From: Maricaulis sp017643475
GTDB lineage: Bacteria; Pseudomonadota; Alphaproteobacteria; Caulobacterales; Maricaulaceae
Direction of reading: 5' to 3'
DNA: 64,000 nucleotides
Assembly: GCF_047123815.1 (NCBI RefSeq)
Contig: NZ_CP138920.1
Coordinates: 2,914,001 to 2,978,000, forward strand
Part shown: positions 34,001 through 41,097 of the stretch, piece after piece
How positions within the stretch are numbered: position 1 is the first letter of the stretch
How the letters are laid out: the number at the start of each line of letters is the position of its first letter
Translations under genes and position numbers: made by a program
The notes under the pieces: generated by a model
The model's input: the letters and a program-made list of their open reading frames with translations, nothing else
Told to the model about the DNA's origin: nothing
Database searches by the model: none

Positions 34001-35674
34001 GCCGACCATGAGTTTGCGCTCTTTGACGGCGTGGCGGGTCTGTCTGGCCGCATGTCGACGGTCGAGACAGCGCTTAACCCTGGCACAGAGGGCAGTATTG
34101 CGAGCCGGGTCGCTGGGCTGGAAGAGACCCGTGTCACGGACAATGCCGCAACAGCCCGCGAACTGCGCGAGCTTTGGGCCACCCATGCGCGCAGCAATGT
34201 GGCCTTCCGCGCCCAGGTCGAGGCCTTCGCTGGCGAGACCGAGAACACGCTGACGATCATCGAGCAGGCACGGCTGGAAACGGCTGAGGTGGACCTGCGC
34301 GTTGATAGCATTCTGGACCTGTCGATTGTGGACGGCACTGCGCTGGGCACGCGGCTGAATGACATGGAGGCGGTAGCGGAGGAAAACACGTCCGCGATCA
34401 CCAATGCGGCTCAGGTGCAGGCCAGTGACAATGCCGCTGTGCTGCGTTTGTTGCGCGAATCCTTGGCGTCTACCTCCCGTGTCGCTCTGATGGCTCAGCA
34501 GATGGTCTACGGTCGCGCCGAGGCTGATGAGGGCTTGCTGTCCGTCCTGGAGACGCTGCGCGTCTCAACGGATGCGAGCCTCGCGTCACTCGAAGAGACC
34601 AAAATCACCAATGCCGATCTGGAAACAGCGTTCGCGCTCTTTGGGTGGGACCTGTCTGCGGCTTACGACGTTGAGGGGCGGCTAGGCGGGATCGATGAAA
34701 ATCTGAGTGCTGTGGCGACGGTCGCAGCCGCTGCAACCACGGTCGCAGAGGCTGAACAGCTCATTGCTGATTACCAGGTCATGGTTGGTACGAACTCAGA
34801 AAATCTCGCGACCTGGGTCAATCAGCACGCCACGGCCATTGAGACGATGCAGGGCGGCGGTGCGGCCTACGCGCTAGAGCTCGGTGTCGGCGACCGCATT
34901 CAAGGCCTCTACGCCCTGAATGACGGGCAGCAGCGGTCATTCGTCTTTGACACCGACGTGTTCAAGATTTGGGACGGCGAGGCCGACACCCAACCGTTCG
35001 TCTATGATACTGTCTTGGCGAAGTTGAAGCTTCAGAACATCGCTGTCGCCTTTGCCGATATCGAGGACTTGCAGGTTGATCGCATCCACCTCGCCGCCGG
35101 TGCGGTCGGCACATACGGATTCGATCAGACCGCCCCGACCTCCCACACGTTTCACACCAACCCCTCGCTGAATACGCAAGCAGGGTTCACGAACTTGGGG
35201 ATGCAGTCCGACTGGATCGACATCCAGGTCGGAGATCGGGTGGAAGGAGAGCTGAACTACACCATGCAGGCAGGCTTCAACACCTACACTTGGCTGTATT
35301 TCCAAGACTCTATGTCAATCGAGGTCGAGCGTGAGGACGGGAGTACCACCGTGTTTTTTCCGCCGCAATACCTGCGCAGGAGACGCACAGGGTACACTTC
35401 TCAGACCGGAGGCGGCGACGGCAGCACCCCGAACGGTACGGACGTGCCCGACGACTTCATCAACAAGTACGCCTTACAGGTTCCCTCATCAGGGTGGCCT
35501 TGGCATTCAAGCGGAAACGGGCCTGTCCGTGTTCGAGCGCTTGCTACCATTAAGGCCGTCCCAAGGCACGGAACTGCCGTCTTTCAAGGGGGGGTAGGGT
35601 CTGCGGCATCGTTCCGGGGTGACACCTCGATCATCTCACCATCATTGGAGATCCGGGCTTTCGGCCTGGATTGA
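31085..35674 (+). CDS. Tail tip / host-specificity protein (J-like)
   Basis: The 1529-residue protein starts at 31085, overlapping the peptidase stop. It begins with a hydrophobic helical stretch, then baseplate-hub-like domains (RRAVAGVLQHADEFGKDERY, LRENGKVVEGFGCPITDVVI). A fibronectin type III-like domain lies near residues 510-615 (HVRIEYRLTTPSGGGSW, LEPSTSYQVAVSYISAFGVP). A long coiled-coil part follows with a repeated DNAAxxRExRE unit (33.7, 34.1 and 34.4 kb). It forms the tail tip that carries fibres and helps host binding. Confidence 0.87.
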   Translation: MAEAAAAAFTWVVGQGTKALVAAGFSKATATAIATFATKAAVSVALSAATSAILAPKVGAEGGALALNDSLDAGIPYVAGRRAVAGVLQHADEFGKDERYMGFINVMSGAGPVEAIESTRADSVTITVDGTGKVTAPSEYASKMWYRNQLGNQPETGHLTQSGLHLNAQMAGWASTEKLSGKAAHILTLQQDSKFKSFPAGPPVVESTIRGIKWYDPRLDSTYPGGSGACRFDDQATWVYSTNGAIHALGYALGLRENGKVVEGFGCPITDVVIEDFVDAANVADMNGWTCNAYWTSRDSAWQVYTAFLQAAGATHTTKWGKLGCLPRGAARVSLTTISAADTAAAVSISPIASRRDRINTITPKCPLESHRWAEPDLTPVKIQSYIDGEDGGEERERGVHYPFVTSEAQAGQLAAYDILDSREGMAGIIPVRPYLMDLDPGDCFTVTEPGFNLSAQKFLVHRRSFDFETGVSILHLISETDGKHALALGQSTDAPDAPSLTVPDPTDVPAPAVSVWTAVAGTGDQPNLVVSGATDNATATHVRIEYRLTTPSGGGSWPDDETGWAIYADFPIETETITVTGLEPSTSYQVAVSYISAFGVPGDRRIIATLSTGVINAGAVGGLSREQFEALVTAVEAQLNAGRDAISAEAADFAASILALKESFATGHATVDDAVQARLGLIDSTTDTLTSDIRTQARDTREALAVASRTALAVLAQVEENRTLSESVGNYSASFSSQIAVIINDIGSLTTQVDAWTAANVTGDITSALTAEINARVAGDAAQASRSDSIETTANDAQSKANEILALTVSPTSAIALKFSGIEQSVGTLQTNYTNIINLENIGGSSLLQRFENIEAQQDPATPGGLRARIDEAAEIQIADNAARTREIRETQASVARAALTIFAAQETFLTENEATLQLIEQANLAIGANTAGFQSIIDMTLNPASGLVQRFQTIELDLDETEAGSLAADVADHEFALFDGVAGLSGRMSTVETALNPGTEGSIASRVAGLEETRVTDNAATARELRELWATHARSNVAFRAQVEAFAGETENTLTIIEQARLETAEVDLRVDSILDLSIVDGTALGTRLNDMEAVAEENTSAITNAAQVQASDNAAVLRLLRESLASTSRVALMAQQMVYGRAEADEGLLSVLETLRVSTDASLASLEETKITNADLETAFALFGWDLSAAYDVEGRLGGIDENLSAVATVAAAATTVAEAEQLIADYQVMVGTNSENLATWVNQHATAIETMQGGGAAYALELGVGDRIQGLYALNDGQQRSFVFDTDVFKIWDGEADTQPFVYDTVLAKLKLQNIAVAFADIEDLQVDRIHLAAGAVGTYGFDQTAPTSHTFHTNPSLNTQAGFTNLGMQSDWIDIQVGDRVEGELNYTMQAGFNTYTWLYFQDSMSIEVEREDGSTTVFFPPQYLRRRRTGYTSQTGGGDGSTPNGTDVPDDFINKYALQVPSSGWPWHSSGNGPVRVRALATIKAVPRHGTAVFQGGVGSAASFRGDTSIISPSLEIRAFGLD

Positions 35675-35704
35675 CGCACAACCTAACTCTCGGAGAATCT
35701 GAAA

Positions 35705-37384
35705 ATGAAGTTCGACCTTGCAACCGGCAGGGCGGTTGGTGCCGCTGTGCCTGAACATTTCCTTGCTGGCACAAACTGGTTGGACGGAATTCGCAAATGG
35801 GCGATGGCCGGCGTGTCTGTTCTGCCGTCGCTGGCGCTGGGTTTCACCATCGACACCTACCTGATGGATGGGGAGTACGCTCCGAACTTCGTCGAGCTTG
35901 CGTCACACTCGCGTGCGTCAAAAGCCTGGTATCCCAACTGGGACTTCAAGAGCGGCTCTGAGGTTGGCCGTCTGGTGGAGTACGGTGCCCATGAGCGCCG
36001 CTATGGGGACTATGGGGCACTCGATGAGGGCTCCGCGACGAACCATATACGGAACCCGAGGGCTGAAGGGGCCGAGGGTAGCACTGCGCCGACCAACTGG
36101 GTGACCGCACTCGCCGGGGCCTCCGCGACCTACATGCGGGGCGTGGAGAAAGGCTGGGAGTACGTGGACATCGCCCTCTCGGGAACCGCGTCCGGCACCA
36201 TCGCCATCTGGTTCGACAGCCTCGCCCTTGTCGCAGCAGCGCAGGGGGAGACGTGGACGAGTTCCCTCGGTCTTCGGGTTGTTGAAGGCACGCTTCCGGG
36301 CACCAGCTCGCAGCTCCTCGTCAACGAGCTGGACTCTGGTGGCATCTCCATCGTCACGAATGGTGCAACCATCGAGCCAGATGCGGAACACTGCCGCTTC
36401 GCCAACTCGGTGATGCTGTCGAACGCCTCGACCGCCTACGTCATGAACGCCTTGTACCTCAACGGCACCTCTGGGTCGGTCTCCTGTACCCTCAGGGTCT
36501 ACCTCCCGCAGCTCGAACAGGCATCCGCGCCTACCTCTCCCATCCTGCCAATCGCAGGAACCCCCGCAGCAGCCACCCGCGCCGCTGATGTGGTCTCAGG
36601 TGTCACCGCCGACCGTGCTTCGCGGGGCTGGTACGATACCCAGTGGGACTACACGAGCGGCGGGGGATGCGGAGACTTGCTGGAGTTCCTACCGGGTGTG
36701 CCGAGGGTTGGCCCAAAGGGGCTTTTGGTCGAAGAGGCGACGACCAACCACATCAGGAACCCGAGGGGCGAGGGCGGCGGCGCAGGCGTGCTACCAACCA
36801 ACTGGATTGCGGGCTCTGGGCTCACTATAGAAGGGGTCGGTCAAGAGAACGGCATCGATTACGTAGAGTTCTCGATCACGAATCAAGTCTCTCTAACCAC
36901 CCTCTACTTCGAGACGTACTCTCAGATCGCCATGCTGGACGGCGAGGATTGGACGGTCGCCTTTGATCTCAGGCTGGTCTCGGGCTCAATGGACAACCTC
37001 GATGTCAATCCCTCTATCCGTCTTGCAGACAGCGGGGGAGGGCAGATCGCCAACCTAGAATATACAGGTGGCCACGCTGACGATGCCCTAGCATCCGGGA
37101 AGCGCGTGCGTATCTTCCATTCGTGGTCCATCAGTAACCCCTCGGCATCCGCAGGCGGACCGCGTGTCAATTTGCGCAGTTCTGGAGCAGGCGCTACGGC
37201 AACCTTCCGGGTCTATAACCCACAAGTCGAACAGAAAGCCTACCCAACCTCCGTGGTTCTCCCAGAAGCTGGCAGCCCTGCTGCGGCTACTCGGGCGGCT
37301 GATGACCCACGGCTTTCCCTCGGGAGTTGGTTTGCTGGTGGCGCGTACTCTGAAGTGGTCCTAGAAATTCGGACAGGTTGCTAA
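35705..37384 (+). CDS. Tail fibre protein, 5' part, interrupted by an IS
   Basis: The 559-residue frame ends inside the IS left end; phage-coded sequence stops at 37350 (about residue 548). It holds two similar units of about 210 residues, with KAWYPNWDFKSGSEVGRLVE / RGWYDTQWDYTSGGGCGDLL and SATNHIRNPRAEG / EATTNHIRNPRGEG, then repeated TPAAATRAAD. Removing the IS and one copy of the CTC target repeat restores the frame to 39029 (687 residues). It probably binds the host surface. Confidence 0.8.
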   Translation: MKFDLATGRAVGAAVPEHFLAGTNWLDGIRKWAMAGVSVLPSLALGFTIDTYLMDGEYAPNFVELASHSRASKAWYPNWDFKSGSEVGRLVEYGAHERRYGDYGALDEGSATNHIRNPRAEGAEGSTAPTNWVTALAGASATYMRGVEKGWEYVDIALSGTASGTIAIWFDSLALVAAAQGETWTSSLGLRVVEGTLPGTSSQLLVNELDSGGISIVTNGATIEPDAEHCRFANSVMLSNASTAYVMNALYLNGTSGSVSCTLRVYLPQLEQASAPTSPILPIAGTPAAATRAADVVSGVTADRASRGWYDTQWDYTSGGGCGDLLEFLPGVPRVGPKGLLVEEATTNHIRNPRGEGGGAGVLPTNWIAGSGLTIEGVGQENGIDYVEFSITNQVSLTTLYFETYSQIAMLDGEDWTVAFDLRLVSGSMDNLDVNPSIRLADSGGGQIANLEYTGGHADDALASGKRVRIFHSWSISNPSASAGGPRVNLRSSGAGATATFRVYNPQVEQKAYPTSVVLPEAGSPAAATRAADDPRLSLGSWFAGGAYSEVVLEIRTGC

Positions 37385-37416
37385 GGTGTATCCCGACCCG
37401 CATGGAGGGATACGAG

Positions 37417-37695
37417 ATGACGAGACGTCGGAAGTTCACAGATCAGTTCAAAGCGAAGGTTGCGCTTGAGGCGCTGCGTGGGGACCGGACGATCCAGGAG
37501 ATAGCGGCTCGGCACCAGGTTCACCCGAACCAGGTGAGCATGTGGAAACGTCAGGCTGTCGAGGGCATGGCGGACGTGTTTGCGCGTGGCGGCAAGACTG
37601 ACGGGCCAAGCGAGGCGGAGGTCAAGGAGCTGCACGCCAAGATCGGGAGGCTGGCGGTGGAGAACGATTTTTTATCACAAGGGCTCAAGCGATGA
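37417..37695 (+). CDS. IS3-family transposase OrfA
   Basis: The 92-residue protein binds the IS ends. It shows RRKFTDQFKAKVALEALRGD, then TIQEIAARHQVHPNQVSMWK, a helix-turn-helix, and a C-terminal leucine-zipper-like helix (EVKELHAKIGRLAVENDFL). An ATG at 37402 is an alternative start. A T TTT TTA heptamer at 37668-37674, in frame, should move some ribosomes to orfB. Confidence 0.88.
   Translation: MTRRRKFTDQFKAKVALEALRGDRTIQEIAARHQVHPNQVSMWKRQAVEGMADVFARGGKTDGPSEAEVKELHAKIGRLAVENDFLSQGLKR
37668..37674 (+). promoter_or_regulatory. Programmed -1 frameshift site TTTTTTA in the IS
   Basis: The heptamer is read GAT TTT TTA in orfA; after a -1 slip the frame runs open into orfB, as in other IS3-family elements that make an OrfAB transposase. 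Confidence 0.75.
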
Positions 37696-38546
37696 GCCCT
37701 GCGGAGAAGAAAGCGTTGATCCGCCGCGACCATGAAGCGCTGAGCATCAGCCAGCAGTGTCGGCTGGTGAAGCTGAGCCGGTCATCCTTCTATTATGAAC
37801 CGGTTGGTATCGACGCGGTGACGCTGGACGTGATGAAGTCGATCGACCGGGTGTTCACGAAGTATCCCTTCTTCGGGTCGCGCCAGATCGCTGCGTATCT
37901 GCGCCGGGAAGCGATCATCGTTGGACGCCACCGGGTGCGGCGGTTGATGGCGAAGATGGGGCTGGAAGCGATCTACAAGCGGCCGCGAACCAGCCAGCCG
38001 CATCCCCACCATCGGATCTATCCGTATCTGCTCCGGGGCATGGCGGTCGAACGGGCCAACCAGGCCTGGTGTGCCGACATCACCTTCATCCCGGTCCGCC
38101 ACGGCTTCCTCTATCTGGTGGCGATCATGGACTGGGCGACGCGCAAGGTCCTGAGCTGGCGGCTCTCCAACACGATGCATGCGGACTTCTGCGTCGAGGC
38201 ACTGCAAGACGCCATCGCCCGCTTCGGCCCACCGCAGATCATGAACACGGATCAGGGCAGCCAGTTCACCGGGGCGGCCTGGATCACCACGCTCAGTGAG
38301 GCCGGGGTCCAGATCTCGATGGATGGCCGCGGCCGCTGCATGGACAATATCTTCATCGAGCGACTGTGGCGGTCATTAAAGCAGGAGGCGATCTATCTTG
38401 AGGAGCTGAACGATGGCTTCGCTGCGCATCGGACCATCAAAAACTGGATGATCTTCTACAACACAGAGCGGCCTCATTCCGCCCTCTTGCGGCGTACGCC
38501 GCAAGAGGCATACTGGGGCTCAAGAGACGAAAAACAGGCGGCATGA
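37692..38546 (+). CDS. IS3-family transposase OrfB (DDE integrase domain)
   Basis: The 284-residue catalytic part has the DDE residues in QAWCADITFIPVRHGFLYLV, in MNTDQGSQFTG and in DNIFIERLWRSLKQEAIYLE. An HTH_21-like start (YPFFGSRQIAAYLRREAI) precedes it. The closing YNTERPHSALLRRTPQEAYW is typical. The start overlaps the orfA stop. It acts as the OrfAB fusion. Confidence 0.92.
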   Translation: MSPAEKKALIRRDHEALSISQQCRLVKLSRSSFYYEPVGIDAVTLDVMKSIDRVFTKYPFFGSRQIAAYLRREAIIVGRHRVRRLMAKMGLEAIYKRPRTSQPHPHHRIYPYLLRGMAVERANQAWCADITFIPVRHGFLYLVAIMDWATRKVLSWRLSNTMHADFCVEALQDAIARFGPPQIMNTDQGSQFTGAAWITTLSEAGVQISMDGRGRCMDNIFIERLWRSLKQEAIYLEELNDGFAAHRTIKNWMIFYNTERPHSALLRRTPQEAYWGSRDEKQAA

Positions 38547-38611
38547 CAACAATCCCGGATACACCTTAACTCAGCCGCCAAACTGTCCGGAAAACCGGGA
38601 CCACTTCACTC

Positions 38612-39029
38612 CTTCGCCTTGGATTACTCTCTGCCCGCCAACGACAAAGCCACCTCAACATTGTATGCGCTGGGAATTGGAAACGGCGCCAGCTCCGAAA
38701 CAGTCGGAATCGGGTTCACCAACACGGCGACCAACCGTCTTCTTGTCGTGGCAGGTGGCAGCACCGGCATCAATGCGTCGAGTGCTTTGAGGCCCAATAG
38801 TCAGGAGCAACGCATCGCAGTGAGGTTGGCGCAAGGCGATGCATATTTCGCCGCGAGCGGAGAGGTTGGCCGGAGCTACGCTTTACCGGCAATGCCCTCC
38901 GGTGCCGACACGGTTTTCCTCGGTCGATATCCAAACGGGGGTGGCGCCGCAAACGTGCTTTTCGTCAAGTCGTTCCGGTACTTCCCTGCAACTCTTTCCA
39001 ACACTGAACTTGAAGCCCTCGTGGCGTAA
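38612..39029 (+). pseudogene. Tail fibre protein, 3' part after the IS
   Basis: The frame continues the fibre protein: joined at the CTC repeat it reads GGAYS|FALDYSLPANDKATS. The segment holds a lectin/LamG-like beta fold (TVFLGRYPNGGGAANVLFVK, then YFPATLSNTELEALVA). It has no start site of its own apart from a TTG at 38619, so it is probably silent unless the IS leaves precisely. Confidence 0.78.
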
Positions 39030-39044
39030 CCAAAGGACATCACA

Positions 39045-39341
39045 ATGAGTTCCTATTTCTACGCTGCGCAAGACGCGGCGACCCTTTCGGCTGCCTTAAG
39101 CGCGGCCTTCGTGACTGACGAGGAGACGGGCGCGGTTCGTCCGGTGTCTCCCAAGGTCTGCCTATCGACATCCGGTGTCTGGCTCCAAGAGCCCGTCATG
39201 TCGGAGCCTGACGAAAACGGCGAGCAGACGGTCGAGACGGAAGGCGTGCGGAGTGAGCCATATGTGGTTCTTTCGCCAACTCCCATCGCGGCCTGGGCCG
39301 CGTTCCAAATCGTTCCGGTGGGCGTGCAGGGGTTTGCCTGA
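39045..39341 (+). CDS. Hypothetical protein after the fibre gene (98 aa)
   Basis: The protein starts MSSYFYAAQDAATLSAALSA and has an acidic middle (MSEPDENGEQTVETEGVRSE). It follows the fibre gene by 15 bases and precedes a terminator, so it closes the tail operon. It may be a fibre assembly or virion accessory protein; the function is unknown. Confidence 0.6.
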   Translation: MSSYFYAAQDAATLSAALSAAFVTDEETGAVRPVSPKVCLSTSGVWLQEPVMSEPDENGEQTVETEGVRSEPYVVLSPTPIAAWAAFQIVPVGVQGFA

Positions 39342-39366
39342 CGCCTTCAACATCACCGAGTTATCT

Positions 39367-39388
39367 GCCGCCGCCGGGCGGCTTTTTT
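39367..39388 (+). terminator. Terminator between tail and lysis modules
   Basis: GCCGCC (39367-39372) pairs with GGCGGC (39377-39382) around GCCG, followed by TTTTTT. Confidence 0.8.
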
Positions 39389-39407
39389 GTGCCTGAAAGG
39401 AAGGGCG

Positions 39408-39740
39408 ATGATTGAAGACTTCCCGCGTGCAGCTCCGATTGTGGTGCTGTCCATTGTCACCGCGACACTACGGGTTCTCGTGGCCGGTAAGCGATCCCTC
39501 AAGGTCGCCCTTCTTTCCTGGTTTGTCGCGCTCATGTGCGGCCTGACCGCTGGATATGTCGCAGATGGGTTTGAGATCGGTGAGGGCGCTGTCCGTGCGA
39601 TCGCGGTCTGTGCTGCCCTGATGGGGGATCACCTGGTGGTCGGCGCCATGGATCTGGCAAAGACGTTCCGCGAGGACCCAGAGGGCACAATTATGCGTTG
39701 GACCAACTGGTGGCGATCGGGAGGGCGTCCCGATGGATAA
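39408..39740 (+). CDS. Holin-like membrane protein
   Basis: The start at 39408 has AAGGAAGGGCG before it. The 110-residue product has three or four hydrophobic segments (AAPIVVLSIVTATLRVLVA, VALLSWFVALMCGLTAGYVA, AIAVCAALMGDHLVVGAMDL) and a charged tail (RWTNWWRSGGRPDG). Located just before the endolysin, it is the probable holin that permeabilises the inner membrane. Confidence 0.75.
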   Translation: MIEDFPRAAPIVVLSIVTATLRVLVAGKRSLKVALLSWFVALMCGLTAGYVADGFEIGEGAVRAIAVCAALMGDHLVVGAMDLAKTFREDPEGTIMRWTNWWRSGGRPDG

Positions 39741-40293
39741 GCTTCTACCCGCCGGTTACGTCTGGCTGATGCTTGAGGCGGTGATGCCGCAAATGCTCCT
39801 CGAAGCCGTGCGCCTGTACGGGGTCGAGGAAATCCCGGGCGAGGACCACGACCCGCGCATTCTGGCCTGGGCAAGCACCGTCGCTGATGCCGGCGCCGGT
39901 GCCTGGATCAAGGACTTCTACACCAACGATGAGATCCCTTGGTGCGGGCTATTCGTGGCCTATGTCGCGGCGAAGTCCGGCCACAAGGTCCAACCCGATT
40001 GCCTCTCCGCGCGCGGCTGGCTCGACTGGGGCGCGCGCTGTGATTATCCGGGGCTCGGTGATGTCCTGATCTTCTACCGCGGCAATCCGAGCGGAAAGAG
40101 CGGGCATGTCGGCCTCTATGTCGGCGAGGACGATGAGGCCTTTCACGTCCTGGGCGGCAATCAGGGCAACCAGGTTTCCATCACCCGCATCTCCAAAGAC
40201 CGTCTGCTCGGCGTTCGTCGTCACCCAGATGCACAAGTCGGCCGGCGCGTATCTCTCTCGCCCAAGGGCAAGCTCTCGGAGAATGAAGCATGA
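39733..40293 (+). CDS. Endolysin, TIGR02594/CHAP-like peptidase
   Basis: The 186-residue protein has the catalytic Cys in EIPWCGLFVAYVAAKSG, then ARGWLDWGARCDYPGLGDVL, the His in KSGHVGLYVGEDDE and VLGGNQGNQVSITRI. This is the pattern of the TIGR02594 amidase/peptidase family. It cleaves peptidoglycan at lysis. The start overlaps the holin gene end and the stop overlaps the spanin gene. Confidence 0.87.
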   Translation: MDKLLPAGYVWLMLEAVMPQMLLEAVRLYGVEEIPGEDHDPRILAWASTVADAGAGAWIKDFYTNDEIPWCGLFVAYVAAKSGHKVQPDCLSARGWLDWGARCDYPGLGDVLIFYRGNPSGKSGHVGLYVGEDDEAFHVLGGNQGNQVSITRISKDRLLGVRRHPDAQVGRRVSLSPKGKLSENEA

Positions 40294-40739
40294 CCCGTAT
40301 CTTTGCCTGGCTCAATGCCATGAAGTTTGGCCTGATCGTCGGAGCCTGCATCGGCTTTGCGTTTCTCTACTGGGTGGGGGTGCCCTGGTTTCTCCCGCCG
40401 TATGAGAGCGTGCGCGCGGACCTGCGCGACCTGCAGGGCGTGGCTGAAAAGGTCGTAGGCGTTGTGGACGAGGCGGAGGGGCTCCGCGCGGAAGAGAACG
40501 CCGTGAGTGTCGAGGCTGTGTCCGAGGAGCGCGCAGCCCATCAAGACGAAGTGAACCGCCTCCTCAACACCATCACCATTCTATCAGCTCAGATCCAAGA
40601 GGTTGAATATGATGAGAGCAATTGTCCTGTTCGTCGTCTCATTCCTGCTCACCAGCTGCACGGGGACGAAATTCCTCGAGCTGCCGACGTTGCGGGAGAG
40701 GGCGATGGACCCCCGGATTTGCGCGAGGCCCCCGGCTGA
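40290..40739 (+). CDS. Inner-membrane spanin (Rz-like)
   Basis: The 149-residue protein has one N-terminal membrane helix (FGLIVGACIGFAFLYWVGV) and a long periplasmic helix (VRADLRDLQGVAEKVVGVVD, then EERAAHQDEVNRLLNTITI). It overlaps the endolysin stop. The lipoprotein spanin gene is embedded in its 3' end in another frame, as for Rz/Rz1. Confidence 0.78.
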   Translation: MTRIFAWLNAMKFGLIVGACIGFAFLYWVGVPWFLPPYESVRADLRDLQGVAEKVVGVVDEAEGLRAEENAVSVEAVSEERAAHQDEVNRLLNTITILSAQIQEVEYDESNCPVRRLIPAHQLHGDEIPRAADVAGEGDGPPDLREAPG

Positions 40740-40890
40740 ACCGGAGTTGCCGGCCAGCGCAGGCCTTGTGAACCCGGTCACGGTCGAGGAGGCCGACGCC
40801 GTCTCCGGCTATGTGACCTGGTCAGAACGCCATGCCGCATGGGGGCAGCGAGGTTGGGAGCTGGTTACAATCGCAAGGCAGCGTTGTTGA
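40609..40890 (+). CDS. Outer-membrane spanin lipoprotein (Rz1-like)
   Basis: The product begins MMMRAIVLFVVSFLLTSC-like (from ATG 40609 or 40612), a lipoprotein signal with lipobox LLTSC, followed by a short Pro-containing mature part (ARPPAEPELPASAGLVNPVT). It starts within the Rz-like gene in another frame. The pair should fuse inner and outer membranes at lysis. The mature part, about 75 residues, is longer than Rz1 of lambda. Confidence 0.75.
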   Translation: MMRAIVLFVVSFLLTSCTGTKFLELPTLRERAMDPRICARPPAEPELPASAGLVNPVTVEEADAVSGYVTWSERHAAWGQRGWELVTIARQRC

Positions 40891-41097
40891 GAATTCCCTC
40901 AGCTGAGAGTCAACGATTGAATTTATTTTGGTGCTCAGGTCTCGAAAGGTTTGTCTCCAAGCTGGTTGTTGAATCACCGCTCGCCTTGGTGCAGCTCGCG
41001 CCGATGAGCCTTTCAGGCCAAACTACCTGCGAAGAGCGAATGGTGCTTTCTCGTCATCTCGATTTTGTGGCTTGCGGCCATCAGTCGCTCCTGTGCG

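Larger units (their letters stand above)
37351..38608 (+). mobile_element. Complete IS3-family element in the fibre gene
   Basis: The element is 1258 bp. Terminal inverted repeats begin TGAAGTGGTCC at the left and end GGACCACTTCA at the right; CGGACAG and TAAGGTGTATCC also recur inside the two ends. A 3-bp target duplication, CTC (37348-37350 and 38609-38611), flanks it. It carries orfA and orfB with a -1 frameshift site and looks recent and intact. Confidence 0.92.

Noticed and set aside
31085..39341. Diversity-generating retroelement at the tail genes
   Set aside because: No reverse transcriptase frame and no template/variable repeat pair was seen near the fibre or tip genes.
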